Of a stretch of DNA of 64,000 nucleotides, positions 34,745 to 45,905 are shown in pieces (positions within the stretch are counted from its first letter, which is position 1; every line of letters starts with the position of its first letter). The position numbers were made by a program, and so were the translations under genes. This DNA comes from Eulemur rufifrons (taxonomy: Eukaryota; Chordata; Mammalia; Primates; Lemuridae), in the NCBI RefSeq assembly GCF_041146395.1, contig NC_091010.1, positions 53,464,001 through 53,528,000 of the forward strand, written 5' to 3'. Below the pieces are notes generated by a model, which was given only the letters and a program-made list of their open reading frames with translations, searched no databases and was not told the origin of the DNA.

Positions 34745-35530
34745 TGAATTAAAATATGAAAAAATGTTCAACATCTCTAATCATCAAGGAAATGCAAATC
34801 AAAGCCACAATGAGATATCACTTAACTCCAGTGAGAATGGCTTTTATCAAAAAGTCCCAAAACAACAAATGTTGGCATGGATGCAGAGAGCTAGGAACAT
34901 TCATACACTGCTGGCAGGACTGCAAACTAGTACAACCTCTGTGGAAAGTAATATGGAGATATATCAAAGACCTACAAGTAGAACTATCATTTGATCCAGC
35001 AATCTCATTACTAGGCATCTACCCAAAGGAAAAAAAGACATTCTATAAAAAAGACATCTGCACTAGAATGTTTATAGCAACACAATTCACAATTGCTAAG
35101 ATGTGAAAACAACCAAGTGCCCATCAATCCATGAGTAGATTAATAAAATGTGGTATATGTATACTATGGAGTACTTCTCAGCCACAAAAAAACAATGGTG
35201 AACTAGCACCTCTTGTATTATCCTGGATGGAGCTGGAGCCCATTCTACTAAGCAATGTATCACAAGAATGGAAAAACAAGCGCCATAAGTACTCACCATC
35301 AAATTGGTACTAATTGATCAACACATATGTGCACATATGGTAGTAACATTCATCAGGTGTCAGGCAGGTGGAAGGCAGAGGAGAGAATGGGTATATTCAC
35401 ACCTAATGGGTGCGGTGCGCACTGTCTGGGGGATGGGCACACTTGAAGCTCTGACTCAGGTGGGCCAAAGACAATATATGTAACCTAAACATTTGTACCC
35501 CTGTAATATTCTGAAATTAAAAAAAAAGTT
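34745..35530 (+). mobile_element. Strepsirrhine L1: ORF2 3' end plus 3'UTR
   Basis: A 5'-truncated L1. 'caacatctctaatcatcaag' and 'gagatatcacttaactccag' begin the ORF2 3' part. The lineage-specific 3'UTR starts near 35,343 ('taacattcatcaggtgtcag', 'cctaatgggtgcggtgcgca') and ends in an A-run at about 35,519-35,528. It is the youngest-looking L1 in the window, with a fairly intact C-terminal ORF2 segment. I do not see a convincing target-site duplication. Confidence 0.95.
34756..35106 (+). pseudogene. L1 ORF2p C-terminal remnant
   Basis: A 116-codon open stretch encodes the tail region of L1 ORF2p (endonuclease/reverse transcriptase). Recognisable pieces are [49 protein letters not shown] and [14 protein letters not shown]. 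The last 100 or so expected residues are broken by a stop after AKM and by later stops. The endonuclease and reverse transcriptase domains are absent because of 5' truncation, so it cannot be active. The apparent start is an internal methionine, not a real start. Confidence 0.93.
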
Positions 35531-35767
35531 ACCAGTATTTGAAATTTGTCTATATTTGCTTTACTCTTTCTATGTCTGTTCCTCCTTTCCTTCAATGTGA
35601 AAAACTTCAGTAAGAAATAATGTGGTCAGTAGTTAGCAAAAGGAGGAGAAAGATGAATGTCAAGTATGCTTTATCCTCAGACAGGACACCTGGACTCAGG
35701 GAAACAGAGTTAGCTCTGCACATCATGGTGCTAACGGGTAACTGAGTTGTTGTTTGTTACAAAGCAC

Positions 35768-35930
35768 TTAGGAGTCATACAGATGTGACTTTAAGTCCTA
35801 GCTCAGCTACCTAGTAATTGTGCAAACTTAAGAAAGTAAATTTCTCTCTCTGGGCCCCAGTTTCCTGTAAAATTGGATTTATAATAATACCTTTCTTACA
35901 GCATCATGGAGAAATTTACTTGATCTTTAG
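35768..35930 (+). mobile_element. MIR SINE
   Basis: 'aggagtcatacagatgtgac', 'agctcagctacctagtaatt', 'gggccccagtttcctgtaaa' and 'ggatttataataataccttt' occur in MIR order on the plus strand. Confidence 0.92.
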
Positions 35931-36479
35931 TTGGGAGCTTCCATATCTAGGATTAATTAATACATCAGTCGGAGGAACACAAATGGTAGTCCCCTTCTAT
36001 TTCTTTCATTCTTCACTTACGAGTAAAAGTCAGATTGAACTATCCAGTCTCTAGGTTATGTGAGGTACGTAAGGTGGCTGGTCTAGATCAGGATTGCTTG
36101 TGTGTTCATCAAAGGTAGGTTTTATCTGTGGGGAAGGATCTCCCTGGGAAGTTCTACACTACAAATCCCAGATTCGGTATCCATAATGCTGAGCTAAAGA
36201 ACATTGACCCCTCAACACTAAGTGCCATCTTGGCTTCAAAAGAAGAGGAAGTGTTTGCTTCCATATTCTATCCATGGTGCACTTGGTCACATGCCAAGTG
36301 CTCCCTTTAAGTCTCTCAAACCCTAATGATCCTGAACATGAAAACATGTATTATGCTGCCAAAATCACTAATGACCAAACGCAAGTAAGAGGAAAATGAG
36401 AACACTAAAGAGACCTGACCCAATTTGGGATCCTGGCCAGATGTTCAAGAAGTCCCAAGTGCTTTCGGCACAGGTCACA
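35931..36479. other. Unassigned DNA
   Basis: No gene or named repeat is recognised. Confidence 0.5.
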
Positions 36480-36790
36480 CCTGCTTAATTAGCAATAATA
36501 AAAGCTTTTGGAAGATCAGAGGGAAATTAAATAGTTACAGATAAATGATCTAACAATTTTGTCTCAACCAGAGAAGGGAGAGGATGCAATTTAATAACGT
36601 GATCACAAGTGGAATTGCAGGTTAATAACCTTGCACTTTATAATTTAATGGGCCAAACACAGTACCAGGCTGAAAGTAAATGGATTGTCAAATGCAAATT
36701 CATATACCGGCATTTTCTAAATAAATTATTATAGCACTAATTGCAATTAAATTGGTGTGGTTTAATATGGCTTAGTAATTAAGTCATGAG
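36480..36790. promoter_or_regulatory. Candidate conserved non-coding element
   Basis: A repeat-free AT-rich block dense in homeodomain-type core words: 'gcttaattagcaat', 'gatgcaatttaataacg', 'ataatttaatgggcc', 'aattgcaattaaattgg' and 'gtaattaag'. Neighbouring CCAAT/POU-like text ('caaatgcaaattcat') also occurs. Developmental enhancers in mammalian gene deserts often look like this. The call is inference from motif density; conservation cannot be seen from one sequence. Confidence 0.3.
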
Positions 36791-37584
36791 TGCCTTGCTG
36801 CCTGGTTCTTGCCTGAACTGGCAACAAAGAAAACTACTTGACTCAGCTAAAGTAGTTCTGAATATACCCCCAAACTTTTGCACAGTAGTAGAGGTACACA
36901 GGAATCCAAACTATGTAAATATGGACCATTTCTTCCCCCCTTGCCTTTTTAATGAATATTTACAAAGAAAAAATACTACAGTGAATTGAGTAAACTTGAA
37001 CCCCTTTTGTACCTCAAGAAACACTGTCAATTCTGACTCTTTCTTCTCCAGAAATGACTTTTTCCCTAAAGCTTGGGTCACCTCTCGAGTTATCCCATTA
37101 CATCACTTATCTATTCTTTGATACTGGATGGATAATGCCTTTGGCAGAAATGCTACAGCAGTTGTGACCTCTGGTTAGCATAAAACTGCCATAGGATCCA
37201 TTTGCGTCACCTCTCCCCTGCTATGCTTTCATGGCCACTGTGGTTAGCCATGTTTTCTCCACATTCCAACCATCAATTTATGGGTCTATTTATGTGGGTT
37301 TCTAAAGCCAGGACCATGACCCTCTGTATATTCCTAGATCTTAATCCACTATATGTTCAAATATATTGATTGGTTAAGGAAGGAAAGAAGAAAGGAAAGC
37401 TAACTCACAGCTCATCACAATCACTGAGAAACCATACCTAATTAAAGCAATTCATATTTCAGTGTCTGTCAACTGCAAGGGTTTCTGAAGATGCAAAGAC
37501 ATATAAGTTACAATTGCTGCCCTCAAATAAATTACAGTTCATTTACTAAAATGAATATCCACATAAAATTTAAATCAATTTTTT
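36791..37584. other. Unassigned DNA
   Basis: No gene is recognised. 37,378-37,400 is a short GGAA-rich run. 37,470-37,560 might be a degraded L2 3' end in reverse. Confidence 0.45.
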
Positions 37585-37795
37585 GCCAGGCACTGCACTG
37601 AAAATAATATAAACTCATCAGTCCTCACAAGGATCCTATTATTGTACTATTATTATCCCTCCTTCATATATGAGGAAATTTAACCAGGGAAAGTTTATGA
37701 AACTTTCCCAAAGGCTCGCTATTGGTAAATGACGTAGCCAGGTTTCTGTTCCAGGCTAGCTGTCTCCGGAGCTTGCACATTTAAGTACCACAAGA
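37585..37795 (-). mobile_element. MIR SINE, antisense
   Basis: 'tgccaggcactgcactgaaa', 'tcagtcctcacaaggatcct', 'tatatgaggaaatttaacca' and 'tagccaggtttctgttccag' are in reverse-complement MIR order. Confidence 0.9.
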
Positions 37796-38684
37796 CTTAA
37801 TAAAAGAAATACTCTGGGTTTAAAAAAAGACAAATTGATCTTTAATGCATTGGGGAGATTAAAGACTGCATCAGCCTAAAAGTGGTATCTCCAAGGCTGG
37901 AAACTGTCAGATAGGGAAAGGAGTTGATAAGTAAGGAGAGTCAGCACTGAGTCAAGGTGAACATGATGTGGCCAGAGCAAGGGCTCAGGGATCACAGTGA
38001 GAGATAAGACCACAGAGTGAAACAGTGGGGGACCTCACTGCCCATGCTAGAGAAATTTTAAGACGTTCTTGACTCCCAATCTTTGCAGCCAGAAGCCTCC
38101 ATTCACCAGGCCCATCTATAAACTAAACTTCTTAATTTCAACAGACCCATTGAAGCAATTAACATTTGCTTCTCCCCAAGCTTGTTGTGTGGCCGCTCAA
38201 GTAAGCTTCAAGCAGCAGGCAGATAAACTCTGCCTCTCCCTTTTCATGCCCAGCTATACTCATTACGTCTACAGAGGGTGAGGGCAGGCATATTTCATCA
38301 AAAAAAATGGACGATCATGGAAGCTACCTATTTCTTCCTTTGAAGAGGTTTCACTGGCAGTGTTTCTCCATTTGCCAGTGATTTATATGTCAATGCTGCC
38401 TCCTTTGACTGAGGCCACAGACCTTGGATAAATAGGGAAGGGAAGTGCTTGGGCACTCATCTCATTTGTCAGTGTCCTCCCCTATAAATAGGCACATGAT
38501 GGAAATTGAAGACAAATGCCCCTCCACTAACATCCTCCAGTGTTCTTCCACTAGTTCACCCAACACTTAAAAGCCCTCCTGCCATTTGTTTCATCAGAGT
38601 TGAGTTCAATCTCTCTCCCCTATTGCAATAGTCTTGAATTAAGTCTCCCTTGCCTGTTTAATTTTGTCCAGTGCAATTTTTCCT
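37796..38684. other. Unassigned DNA
   Basis: No gene or named repeat is recognised. 38,330-38,430 is non-repetitive with mixed composition. Confidence 0.5.
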
Positions 38685-38835
38685 TGACAGTTATTATCAT
38701 TCTCATTCTGCAGATTTGGAAACAGGTTCTAAGAAAGTCAATGATTTGCCCAAGGCCACAGAGCTGGCAATCAGCAGAGACAGATCCAGAATTTGTTTGT
38801 TTTGCTCCTAACAGCCTTTATGCTATAATTCAGGA
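38685..38835 (-). mobile_element. MIR SINE, antisense
   Basis: 'cattctgcagatttggaaac', 'atttgcccaaggccacagag' and 'ctggcaatcagcagagacag' match MIR in reverse. Confidence 0.88.
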
Positions 38836-38965
38836 AATTGGAGCAAACAGAAAATAGAGACCTCAGAAGGAAAGACGTTTAAGGTATCGGAGAGCTGGGA
38901 AGGTTGAGCCTTTCTGTCTAGTCCATCTTCTGCTTATACCCACATGTTGTGAATTAGAATAAAAG

Positions 38966-38968
<3 letters not shown>

Positions 38969-38997
<29 letters not shown>
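38969..38997. repeat. (TG)n microsatellite
   Basis: About 14 uninterrupted TG units, followed by the degraded 'tatgtgcatgcatc'. Confidence 0.97.
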
Positions 38998-39003
<6 letters not shown>

Positions 39004-39044
39004 ATGCATCAGCCTGTGCAGTTGCACAAAGTATATGTGTGGGG

Positions 39045-39064
39045 TTTTTTTTGGGGGGGGGGGG
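39045..39064. repeat. T8 G12 homopolymer pair
   Basis: Eight T directly followed by twelve G. Confidence 0.95.
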
Positions 39065-39641
39065 TAGGAGGGGACAGTGAGGTATATAGGTAATGACTAA
39101 ATAGGAAGTAGGAACAGACCAACTGTGCTTATGTGAATCATGGGCCAAGGCCCTTCTTTTATCACCCTTTCACCTATTTCAGTGACTGGGAAACAGAGTG
39201 CCCTGAACATTTTCCAGGTCATCTTTTTGGGAAGGAGAGAAAGTTGAGTAAAGGTGAAGCAAGGTGCTTTATGGTCTCTACTAACCAGTAATGACTAAAA
39301 TGGTTTTAAAGCCTGACTGTAACCAACGCAGTTTCACAGGACAGGCTTTGTGCATGGGATGTGCTGCTATCGGTCAGTTTCTCACTGTACAGTGTTCCAT
39401 TTATGAGTGGAGGGGACTAGAGTGCAGCAGTGCTTTCAGGGACAATTTTTAAATCACATTAAACAAATTACTCATAAGAACAGACCAATGGGCCATATAA
39501 TCACATGTCCTGCTTCTATTTGTTCTAATTGCTTCAGAAAGAGCTTGTTAGGATGGTTGTAACAGAGTAATCACTCCTCCCCCCATAGATACAGAAGCGT
39601 AAAATTGAGAGTGGGGAATATGTAACAGAGGGAATGGCCTG
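39065..39641. other. Unassigned DNA
   Basis: No gene or named repeat is recognised. Confidence 0.5.
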
Positions 39642-39658
39642 AAAAAAAAAAAAAAAAA
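39642..39658. repeat. A17 homopolymer
   Basis: Seventeen A; I see no retroposed element upstream to which it would be the tail. Confidence 0.9.
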
Positions 39659-40479
39659 GAAGGCAAAAATATTTTCTGTCCCTTTAAAACTTCCCCTACT
39701 CTTTTTGGGAACTGTCGGCCTGGCCTGCTTCCCTGAGGCAGGTTAAGTCCTTTGTTACAAGAGATAACTCAGCCACCCCAGGCAGTCCCCGGCCCCCCAG
39801 GTGGGCCCAGGTGGGGCTTTGTCTTTGGCAGAGATGGGACTATTAGAATAGTCAACTGCAATAGCCTGGAACTGAGGGGCCCTTCCTTTAAAAGCTCTGT
39901 ATTTCTGCTTATGTTCAGGAAATTTGAATTTTGAGAAGAGAAGGTCTACCATTTTTCCTCTTTTACCAGCAAAGTAATAGATTTTTTTTCCTTCTCCTCA
40001 AACTGCTTGTTCTCGTTCTTCTGATGTGTCCTCAAGGAAAAGTGCCAAGATTTCAGTAACATGATGATGGTGACACATCATTGCCAGGTAGCAATCTTTG
40101 GGTCTATAGCTCAGAGCAACAACCCTGTATATTCTTATTCTCAGAAAGCTTATGTAGATTTCAGCAGAAGAAACTGATGTCATAGCAGCTTGACCTGGTC
40201 AGTGCTGAGAGCTGAAGTATACAGTATAGGTCCAGACAGATAATAAGAATTTGAGAGCTTAATTGGTGCTTGCAACTAGGTGCATATTATGAGAATATCA
40301 GAGATATATTGTATGGTTTCCATGGAAAATAAAGTTTCTGAATGAAGGGACATCTTAAACACAGCATCATTGTATATAAACAGGAAGCTTAATAAATGGT
40401 GGCTGTCAATTGTTCATTTTGTTTTTCATTGACACAGGTGTTTTTATGAGTATAGGTCCCCAAATCCATCACACTTACA
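39659..40479. other. Unassigned DNA with GC-rich patch
   Basis: 39,710-39,830 is locally GC-rich and has two CAGGTG E-boxes in 'ccccaggtgggcccaggtgg'. No gene or repeat is recognised. The overlapping 60- and 65-codon frames are unsupported. Confidence 0.4.
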
Positions 40480-40690
40480 TTTATGTCCCATGTTGGCTAA
40501 TGTGTTACCCTGGGTAAAATATTCAATCTCTCTGAAATTTTATATCATATTCTATAGAAGGACAATAATTATTTTAGCTACCATATATAGTTTTGTGATA
40601 ATTAAATTAGATGCAATAAAAAAGCATAAGGTGGTACCTGAGATATAACCAGTAATCAATACATGTTTTTCATCATAGTTATTATTAACA
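40480..40690 (+). mobile_element. MIR SINE
   Basis: 'ggctaatgtgttaccctggg', 'taaaatattcaatctctctg', 'gtggtacctgagatataacc' and 'catcatagttattattaa' are in MIR order, sense strand. Confidence 0.85.
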
Positions 40691-42119
40691 AGTGACAACA
40701 AGGAAAATGGCAAGACAGGGTACACCTAGGTGAGACATAAGGTGTATATTGGAAGCATTATCTCAGGGGAATACCATGCCAGAGCCAAAGGATGACTTGA
40801 AATTTTTCAATCCAAACAGAGTTAGTGATTGGGACTCCTTCTCTTGAAGTCTCGGTATATGAAACCCAGGGGAAGAGATGAAGGGAGAGGCTCGCAGCAA
40901 ATGGTGGGAATTAGACTTTGGAGCTATTCCATAGCTGATATGCATGTAACTGAGGTGACTTTTAATCTAGTTCCTCTAATCAAAGTCTTCAGTGATAGCT
41001 GCAGAATAGACACCAAAAATATAAAGAGCCAAATAATTAACTTATTTATATTATATGATTATATATATTAATATTATATATTATTTATATTAGCAGTCTA
41101 ACAACCACTCCTCTTATTATACCTTCCTCTTACTGTTGGGCTTATTCATTTCTTTTCAAAACAACCTCTTCCTTGGAAAAGGACTATGGCTATTAGGCCC
41201 TGGCTGTGCTTTGAGTCCATTAGCTCTTCTTGCTAAGTAGCTGATTACCCAGGGACAAGTGCACATCAGCACCAGTGTATTGCAAAACATTTATGATGAA
41301 CTTTGGTACCTTGTATTCAGGTACCTGATGGGGGATCCTCCTACCCACAGCTCCTGCAGAGTGATCATTTTAACATATAAGCCAGTTGGCTCACTCCCAC
41401 CACCTTAATTGGATAAGGGATGGATACCCCACTAAGGGTGGATTATCCATAAACTGGCCTGGAAATAATGCACAACAGCAAAGAGATTGTCATTTGGGAA
41501 TTAGAAGCAGAAGACATAGAAGGCAATTTCAGATGTTGGGATTTCAAAGTCCTGTAATCTTGAGGTTGAGGCCGCCATTGTCAGCCTGAATGCACATTCT
41601 GTTATAAAGGAGTAGAAGCTGGGAAAAAGCAGATGAGGAAAAATAGAGCAGAAAGGAGTACATGTACAGAGGGTCTGCCCAGAGAAGACAGAAAAAGGTG
41701 AAATGAAGACAGTACCACTAGCAGAATTCCCTTCCAGAGATTTGATTCTTTATTTTCATGAGGCCTCATGTTTAGCTGTTCTCAGATTGTCTGAGAACTC
41801 TCTGTAGCCATACAATGACCCCTCCCACTGCCCCTTTTATTTCAGCTTGTTTGTCTTTCTTGCCCTAAAAGTATACCTAACTAGAAGAAAAATGCTAGAG
41901 AGCAAAGAGCTAGAGGAGTCACCTAAACACACTTGGTTTTTCCTAATTTTCACTTTCACACTGGCCGATGCTATGAGAATGATCCAAAGAAGCTATAAGC
42001 AAGAGTATTTGTAACACCTTGGAGAGTCATGAGGAAGCCACTTTGAATCTAGTCCAGCTCAGGGAAGACACAATGCCTTTTCCTAGGAAGGTCTCTGGGA
42101 TAGTAGAGGCCCTAAGGCT
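40691..42119. other. Unassigned DNA with AT tract
   Basis: No gene is recognised in about 1.4 kb. 41,038-41,090 is almost pure A/T with TATTA/ATATA units. Confidence 0.5.
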
Positions 42120-42335
42120 CACGGGAAATAAGCAGAGGCTGTGAGGGCCTGCCAGACCCAGGTCTAAATCTGACTCCTCTACTTACTGTGTTATCCTGGG
42201 AGAGCCAGTTCACTTCTCAGAACCTCAGTTTCTGCATCTGTGAAATGGGGATAGTAACAACCAATTTGAACAGATTGGGTGCAAACTAAATGTAATAGTG
42301 TCCACATAGATTCCAATACAATTACTGCCATTAAT
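42120..42335 (+). mobile_element. MIR SINE
   Basis: 'cagacccaggtctaaatctg', 'ctacttactgtgttatcctg', 'acctcagtttctgcatctgt' and 'gaaatggggatagtaacaac' are in MIR order and well preserved. Confidence 0.95.
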
Positions 42336-43744
42336 TTGAAAAATGTGTACCCCTTGCTCTTACTGGACCATTTGTCAAGTGTAGACTGGATTTCAGTCCC
42401 AATTTACTCCCTCAGCTCTGTGCTCTTGTGTACAATGCAGCACCAACAGTGGTGCATGGTGAGTCTGAATATGAGACATGAGTGAAGTGGTAATTATTAC
42501 CATGTCATTGTGGGTGACATATATCAGGAAAGCAACATAGATTCATTTAAGGAAGTTAACACTAAGGTTGTCTCTCAGAGAAGGTTGCCATAACTGGTAA
42601 AGTAGTTGGGATGAAAATTTAAAGAAGGAGTCATAACGGGTTTTAGCTACTTAGGAAAATCAATGCAGCTCAGTGAGTTGTCAAAAGAGCCAAATTATTT
42701 CTCATTGGTTATAATGGAAAGTGGTTTGCACTTATCTACTTAAGATTAAGTTTTTAACCTGATGACTGACCAAATGTCATCCTAAGCACAAAACCAGAAG
42801 CATATTGATAAGGGACGAAAACACATCCCAGACTTCCAAAAAAGATAGGCCATCAGCCAAGAAACAGTTGATCTATGTATAATGCAGAGTGCATAACTGA
42901 AAATGACATTAAATGGGGAAAAACAGGCTTGCCTAATTTTATGAAAATGGAAGCTAAATTTTGCTGACAGATTTATGGGTTGTAACCGGCTGAAGTCCTT
43001 CTGTTGAAATGTTCACTTGTTTCCTTGAAGACAAGAAAATCAGTTAATCTTAAGGCCCTTCAGATAATCTTTCTCCAGGACTTGAACTTTAAATCTGTCT
43101 GTGAGGAGCTCATTCGGTCTGACTCAATGCTACAGATGGTAGCCACCTGAGGCCCTGAGTTGCAGCAGTTCTAAAAAGTGACACAGACCTCCCCAAATGG
43201 TGTTTCACGTGGGGACAGAAAGTCTATTATAATTAATTCAGGCCAAATTAGAAATAAGGTGGAGGTGTTATTTGCAGTTCCTGATCTTCTTTGAGGGCTC
43301 CACCTTATAAAATTGCTGAGTAACTCAACCCCCAGGCCACTGTGACAACTGCTTAGCTGTCCTGTGTTGTTTTCATATTAAATACCTTTCAGGAGAGGTG
43401 GAAGTAAAAGAACTCAGAACCATAGGATTCTTATCTTCAAAGCAAGGTGACATAACAGATGAAAAGAATGCCCTAAGTAAACACTGAAAATTGGTTTAAA
43501 AGTATCATCCAAAAGACAAGTCAGAGAAAATACTTTTATTTCTAGAGTTAGCAGATTCCAAATCTGTTAAAAAGCTTCAAAGTTACCAAGTTCAGAAAAA
43601 GCTTCAATTTAATATTGACAGTCATGAAAAGCCAAGAATTTTAAATATTCCACTGAAGTTTTATTTATTCTATCCAAGTGCTCTTTCTACCCGAACCTCT
43701 AAAAAGTGTTTAAGCACAATAAAGGAAAACAGGAATGAGATTCC
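42336..43744. other. Unassigned DNA
   Basis: No gene or named repeat is recognised in about 1.4 kb. 43,090-43,380 is repeat-free and GC-moderate. Confidence 0.45.
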
Positions 43745-43825
43745 TGTGAGATAAGTCTGAAAAAGGCTAACAAATTGCCTGAAACATGCTAAGTTCTCAA
43801 CAAAATAGTCTTCCCTTTTTCCTCA
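43745..43825 (+). mobile_element. Possible MIR 3' fragment
   Basis: 'ctaacaaattgcctgaaaca' and 'tgctaagttctcaacaaaat' weakly resemble the MIR 3' terminus. Confidence 0.35.
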
Positions 43826-44107
43826 TGTAGAGCATCGTGGTCATCCTTCTAAGGGCTTCTAGTGAGTCTGATAGAAGAGAGGTGGTTTATTCCGCCCAAA
43901 GAACTGGGCCTAAGGAATCTCTGAGTCTCCGATAGAAACCTCTTTCCTCAGTAAGAGTGGATTTTCAGGAGTCACTATCATCCTTGGTGCACATTCAATG
44001 CTCATAAATACCCAACTCAAATAGGTAGTGAGGGGAGACCCCAGCTAACTCTCCATCAGGACCAGTCTTGGGTGCAGCAAAGTGGGTGGCGCCTCCGCTA
44101 GGCAAAA
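43826..44107. other. Unassigned DNA
   Basis: No gene or named repeat is recognised. Confidence 0.45.
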
Positions 44108-44320
44108 GGCAGTGGTTATCTGGAGCATTTAGAACTAAACAGGCTGATTTTGAACCCATGGGGCAAGGTACTAACTTTCTCTGACCCACAATTTTTTTAT
44201 TATTAAAATGGGTGTCAATTTCTACTATGTAAGACCTAAGTAACGAATAAATTAGATAATATGAGAAGATATTAGTGTAGTGCCTGGCACTTAGTATGTA
44301 TTAAATGGGTAAAACAGTAA
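44108..44320 (+). mobile_element. MIR SINE with internal deletion
   Basis: 'aggcagtggttatctggagc', 'ggggcaaggtactaactttc', 'ttattaaaatgggtgtcaat' and 'gtgtagtgcctggcacttag' are in MIR order. About 40 bases of the tRNA-related part between 'tgaaccc' and 'gggcaag' are missing. Confidence 0.85.
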
Positions 44321-44569
44321 GTTGGCAACATCTCCGTGTGAATCAGAACACTAGGTCTCTTTTCTATGTGAGAGAAGGTTTCTGAGGCTCCTGGGGAACC
44401 CACTGATGAAGGAGAAGACTGGGTACATTAAGAAGGGGTTTCTAAGCACAAATTTTGCTATATTTTGCAGAATGCCACAAGTCATCAAAAGCATAATATT
44501 CCTATTCTTTCAAATGTGTGCTGAAATAAAAACACTACAAAGTCCACTGGACTGCTACTTAGAATATGG

Positions 44570-44835
44570 GGCACCGGGAGCTGCAGGAAAAGATACTTGA
44601 CATTCCAACTGAACAGAAAAAAATACAAAAGCTCCAGAAATCATCCTTGATGGGAAAAAAATAGAAAAAGAAAGAAATGAGAAGAGGAAAATAAGGATCC
44701 AGCGCTGAGAGCAATTCCCTGGCTTTCAGCTCTGAGCACCGAAGTAATTTGAGTGCACCGAGGCTTTGTAAACAGACCGTGTATGTTTCTGTTTCCAAAT
44801 ACGTGCACACATTCCTCCACACCGTGAGACTCGAG
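44570..44835. promoter_or_regulatory. Local CpG-rich, repeat-free patch
   Basis: Seven CpGs fall within about 135 bases (44,702-44,835: 'cagcgctg', 'caccgaag', 'caccgagg', 'agaccgtg', 'atacgtgc', 'acaccgtg', 'actcgaga'), with another at about 44,576. The surrounding tens of kilobases have very few. A forkhead-like 'tgtaaaca' lies inside. It is too short for a classical CpG island. Possibly an unmethylated regulatory element or a short exon; no coding support is seen. Confidence 0.3.
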
Positions 44836-44884
44836 AGATTTTAGGAACACAAAGTTGTGATGTGACTAAACTTACATGTTCTGA

Positions 44885-45060
44885 AGCCATATTGCCTGAG
44901 TTTACACACCAGGTTGAATTCCCATTAGCACTGTGGGACCTGTGGAGTCTCTCAGCCTAAGTCCCAGCTTTCTACTCTTCAAGGGGAGCAAATAATAGTG
45001 ACTACCTCACAGAGTGAACCTGAGGGTTCTTATGGGATAGTGCCAAATAAATCTGATGCC
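44885..45060 (+). mobile_element. MIR SINE
   Basis: 'aagccatattgcctgagttt', 'agcactgtgggacctgtgga' and 'gagcaaataatagtgactac' (then 'ctcacag') follow MIR order. Confidence 0.75.
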
Positions 45061-45317
45061 AAGGGCTATTTGTGATTAGCACCTATATTTTGTGTTTGTG
45101 ATCAGTATTTGCTTTGGGGAGTGTGGGTTATCTTATCACCTAGTTGGGCTATAAATGTTATGCATAGGTTTTTGGGTTTTGCTATCTAGTTTTTTCTGTT
45201 GAGTTTTACATAGGGATTCAATAAGATTGAAAAAGGTCACTGCCACATTTCCAGAATCCTTGCCTTTAGTTTTGTAGTCCTCATGCAATTTCTCTTTTAA
45301 ATAAAATTGCTTTAATA

Positions 45318-45400
45318 AACTTTTTATTTTAGAATAGTTTTTGATTTACAGAAATTGTGTAAAGATAGTGCAAAGAGTTCCCATATAAGCCTTTTAAAAA
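45318..45400 (-). mobile_element. L1M 3' fragment, antisense
   Basis: 'tttattttagaatagttttt', 'gatttacagaaattgtgtaa' and 'gcaaagagttcccatataag' match the same L1M text as 3,045-3,110, in reverse orientation. Confidence 0.75.
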
Positions 45401-45832
45401 ATTGGTCTTGAGTCTTCGGTTTGGTGAGTTTGGACAATTGTAGACAAAATGTATACTTGTATACTACCTACAGGACTGTGCTTTCTGTCTTTGTAGTGTT
45501 CTCGCTTGCTGGCATGCTGTGCCTCTTGCTTGCTCTCTCTGGTGAAGCACATTGCCATGTTGTAAAGCACTCTATGGAGAAGCCCACAAGGCCAACAGCT
45601 CCCTAGGATCTGAATCCTGCCAACAAACATGTGGGTGAACAAGGCACTGCGTTCTCCCCAGTCAAGCCTTGAACTGACTGTAGCTTTGTGGGGAAAAAAA
45701 AAAAACAGAGCCAGAGGACCCAACTAAGTCATGCCTAAATTCCCAGTCTACCAAAATTCGATGATAAATGCTGTCGTTTTAAGCCTCTAAGTGTTGGAAC
45801 AATTTGTTTTGCAGACATAGATACCTAACACA
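45401..45832 (+). mobile_element. MaLR/MLT-like LTR remnant, sense
   Basis: 'attgccatgttgtaaagcac', 'tatggagaagcccacaaggc', 'cccagtcaagccttgaactg' and the terminal 'gttttaagcctctaagtgtt' occur in the order of an old eutherian LTR whose polyadenylation end is also seen in reverse at 2,686 and 5,374. A poly-A run sits at 45,693-45,704. Exact family uncertain; no internal retroviral sequence. Confidence 0.55.
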
Positions 45833-45905
45833 GGCACTGTGCTAACAGCTGGGGTAGGGGGTAATAGCCTTGGTCCCTGCCCTCATGGCGCTTGCAGTAC
45901 ACGGA
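45833..45905 (-). mobile_element. L2 3' end fragment, antisense
   Basis: 'caggcactgtgctaacagct' and 'ggtccctgccctcatggcgc' are the classic reverse complement of the L2 3' end. Confidence 0.8.
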
